From: Chloroflexota bacterium
GTDB lineage: Bacteria; Chloroflexota; Dehalococcoidia; Lucifugimonadales; Lucifugimonadaceae
Assembly: GCA_029262735.1 (NCBI GenBank)
Contig: JAJCYY010000112.1
Coordinates: 1-61,044 of the forward strand
Direction: 5' to 3'
Length of the DNA stretch: 61,044 bases
Shown: positions 60,522-61,044 of the stretch, one piece after another
Layout: every line of letters starts with the position of its first letter
Numbering within the stretch: position 1 is the first letter of the stretch
The notes under the pieces: generated by a model
Seen by the model: the letters and a program-made list of their open reading frames with translations, nothing else
Database searches by the model: none
What the model was told of the DNA's origin: nothing
Program-made: the position numbers and the translations under genes

Positions 60522-61044
60522 ATGAAGCGACATACGACTTTCTGGATTCTGGCGCTGGCAATCGCTGCCCCGGCAATTGCCTGTTCTAACTCAGATGGTG
60601 AAACCGGAACCGCGGCTCCGGTCACAACCGATACGCCTTCACCGGGCTCGGACACAAGTCCGGTCGGAGGCCAGGGCTCAGGTTCAACCTCAGCAACATC
60701 CACTTCAGTCCTCGACGTGACTGCAGCCACAGCCACCGCAGAATCGGCTCGGGCGGTTGAACTTTCACACCCTCAGTTGCCCACGAAGCCCGTGACCTTT
60801 CGCGTTCGGGTGCCGGAGAACACTCCAGCGAATGACAGCGTCTACGTGATGGTCCATTCCGTTGACGTTGAGTTCCACACCGCGCATGTTGAGCTGCAAT
60901 CCGACGGCGATGGCTACTACTCAGGTCAGCTGAACGTTCCCGAAGGTGGGATGGTTCGTTACGCCTACGACCGGTGGGACGAGCAGGGATGTTGTGAGGC
61001 GCGGAACATCGCCCGGGAGTCGCTCTTCACAGGAGATCGCGCTG
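60522..61044 (+). CDS. lipoprotein with CBM20-like start, 3' end outside window
   Basis: Reading frame open from ATG 60522 to the end of the window (174 codons visible). The signal peptide ends APAIAC (lipobox Cys21). A Thr/Ser-rich linker reaches about residue 80. The next domain begins VTFRVRVPENTPANDSVYVMV and continues with a beta-rich segment containing GYYSGQLNVPEGG and YAYDRWDEQGCCEA. The pattern (two leading strands with TPxxDxVY, then a tyrosine strand with W-D/E) resembles CBM20-type starch-binding modules, seen at the front of envelope amylase-like or TonB-substrate proteins. Identity of the full protein cannot be judged because the C-terminus is missing. Confidence 0.75.
   Translation, partial: MKRHTTFWILALAIAAPAIACSNSDGETGTAAPVTTDTPSPGSDTSPVGGQGSGSTSATSTSVLDVTAATATAESARAVELSHPQLPTKPVTFRVRVPENTPANDSVYVMVHSVDVEFHTAHVELQSDGDGYYSGQLNVPEGGMVRYAYDRWDEQGCCEARNIARESLFTGDRA

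Overview
The window most likely comes from an uncultivated Chloroflexota bacterium of the SAR202 / Dehalococcoidia-like type. This is inference from the mix of families: paralogous CoxL-type molybdenum hydroxylases, paired acyl-CoA dehydrogenases, a LarA-like protein, sugar-acid enzymes and many lipoproteins. No rRNA or marker gene in the window proves it. Gene density is high, the GC content is moderately high, and GTG and TTG starts are common. No transposase, integrase, CRISPR array or rRNA was seen. There is one tRNA, tRNA-Ala(GGC).

Layout. (1) 1-9.4 kb, + strand: two acyl-CoA dehydrogenase-family genes, a HIT protein, then a molybdenum hydroxylase operon with one FAD subunit, one 2Fe-2S subunit and two tandem paralogous large subunits, closed by a strong terminator. 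(2) 9.7-12.5 kb, + strand: a MoaD-like protein and a pterin operon of GTP cyclohydrolase I, a FolM/PTR1-like reductase, a dihydropteridine reductase-like SDR and dihydroneopterin aldolase. (3) 13-20 kb: a LarA-family protein, an ECF42-type sigma factor embedded among three YCII/DGPF proteins, a serine hydrolase, a tethered trypsin-like protease and a sugar nucleotidyltransferase. (4) 20-33.4 kb: CBS protein, cytidylate-kinase-like protein, TetR regulator divergent from an HPP membrane protein, HflK/HflC, a divergent pair of HExxH envelope proteins, EtfAB, RsmG and a flippase-like membrane protein.

(5) 33.7-40.9 kb looks accessory. It begins at tRNA-Ala, has broken genes at both ends (a frameshifted DHFR-family remnant and an M81/MlrC-like remnant with three in-frame stops), and contains a UDP-sulfoquinovose synthase gene, a secreted protein made of 27 RTX nonapeptides, a multi-pass GT2 glycosyltransferase and an unrecognised anchored protein. 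(6) 40.9-51.5 kb: aldehyde dehydrogenase, lipoprotein, AceE-like ThDP enzyme, DEAD-box helicase, two membrane proteins built from one module used three times, an acetolactate-synthase-like enzyme and a flavodoxin-fold reductase. (7) 51.6-61 kb: a DUF4349/PKD lipoprotein, a uronate dehydrogenase-like epimerase coupled to a DMT transporter, amidase, 2-hydroxyacid dehydrogenase, aldose epimerase, an oxalyl-CoA synthetase-like ligase, and the start of a lipoprotein cut by the window end.

Together the genes suggest an aerobic heterotroph oxidising varied organic compounds (acyl-CoA dehydrogenases feeding ETF, molybdenum hydroxylases, sugar-acid enzymes), with much investment in cofactors (pterins, molybdopterin) and cell-envelope proteins. 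The most notable items are the pterin operon with two pteridine-reductase-like SDRs, the sulfoquinovose/RTX/GT2 block beside the tRNA, the M81-family pseudogene, and the triplicated membrane module.
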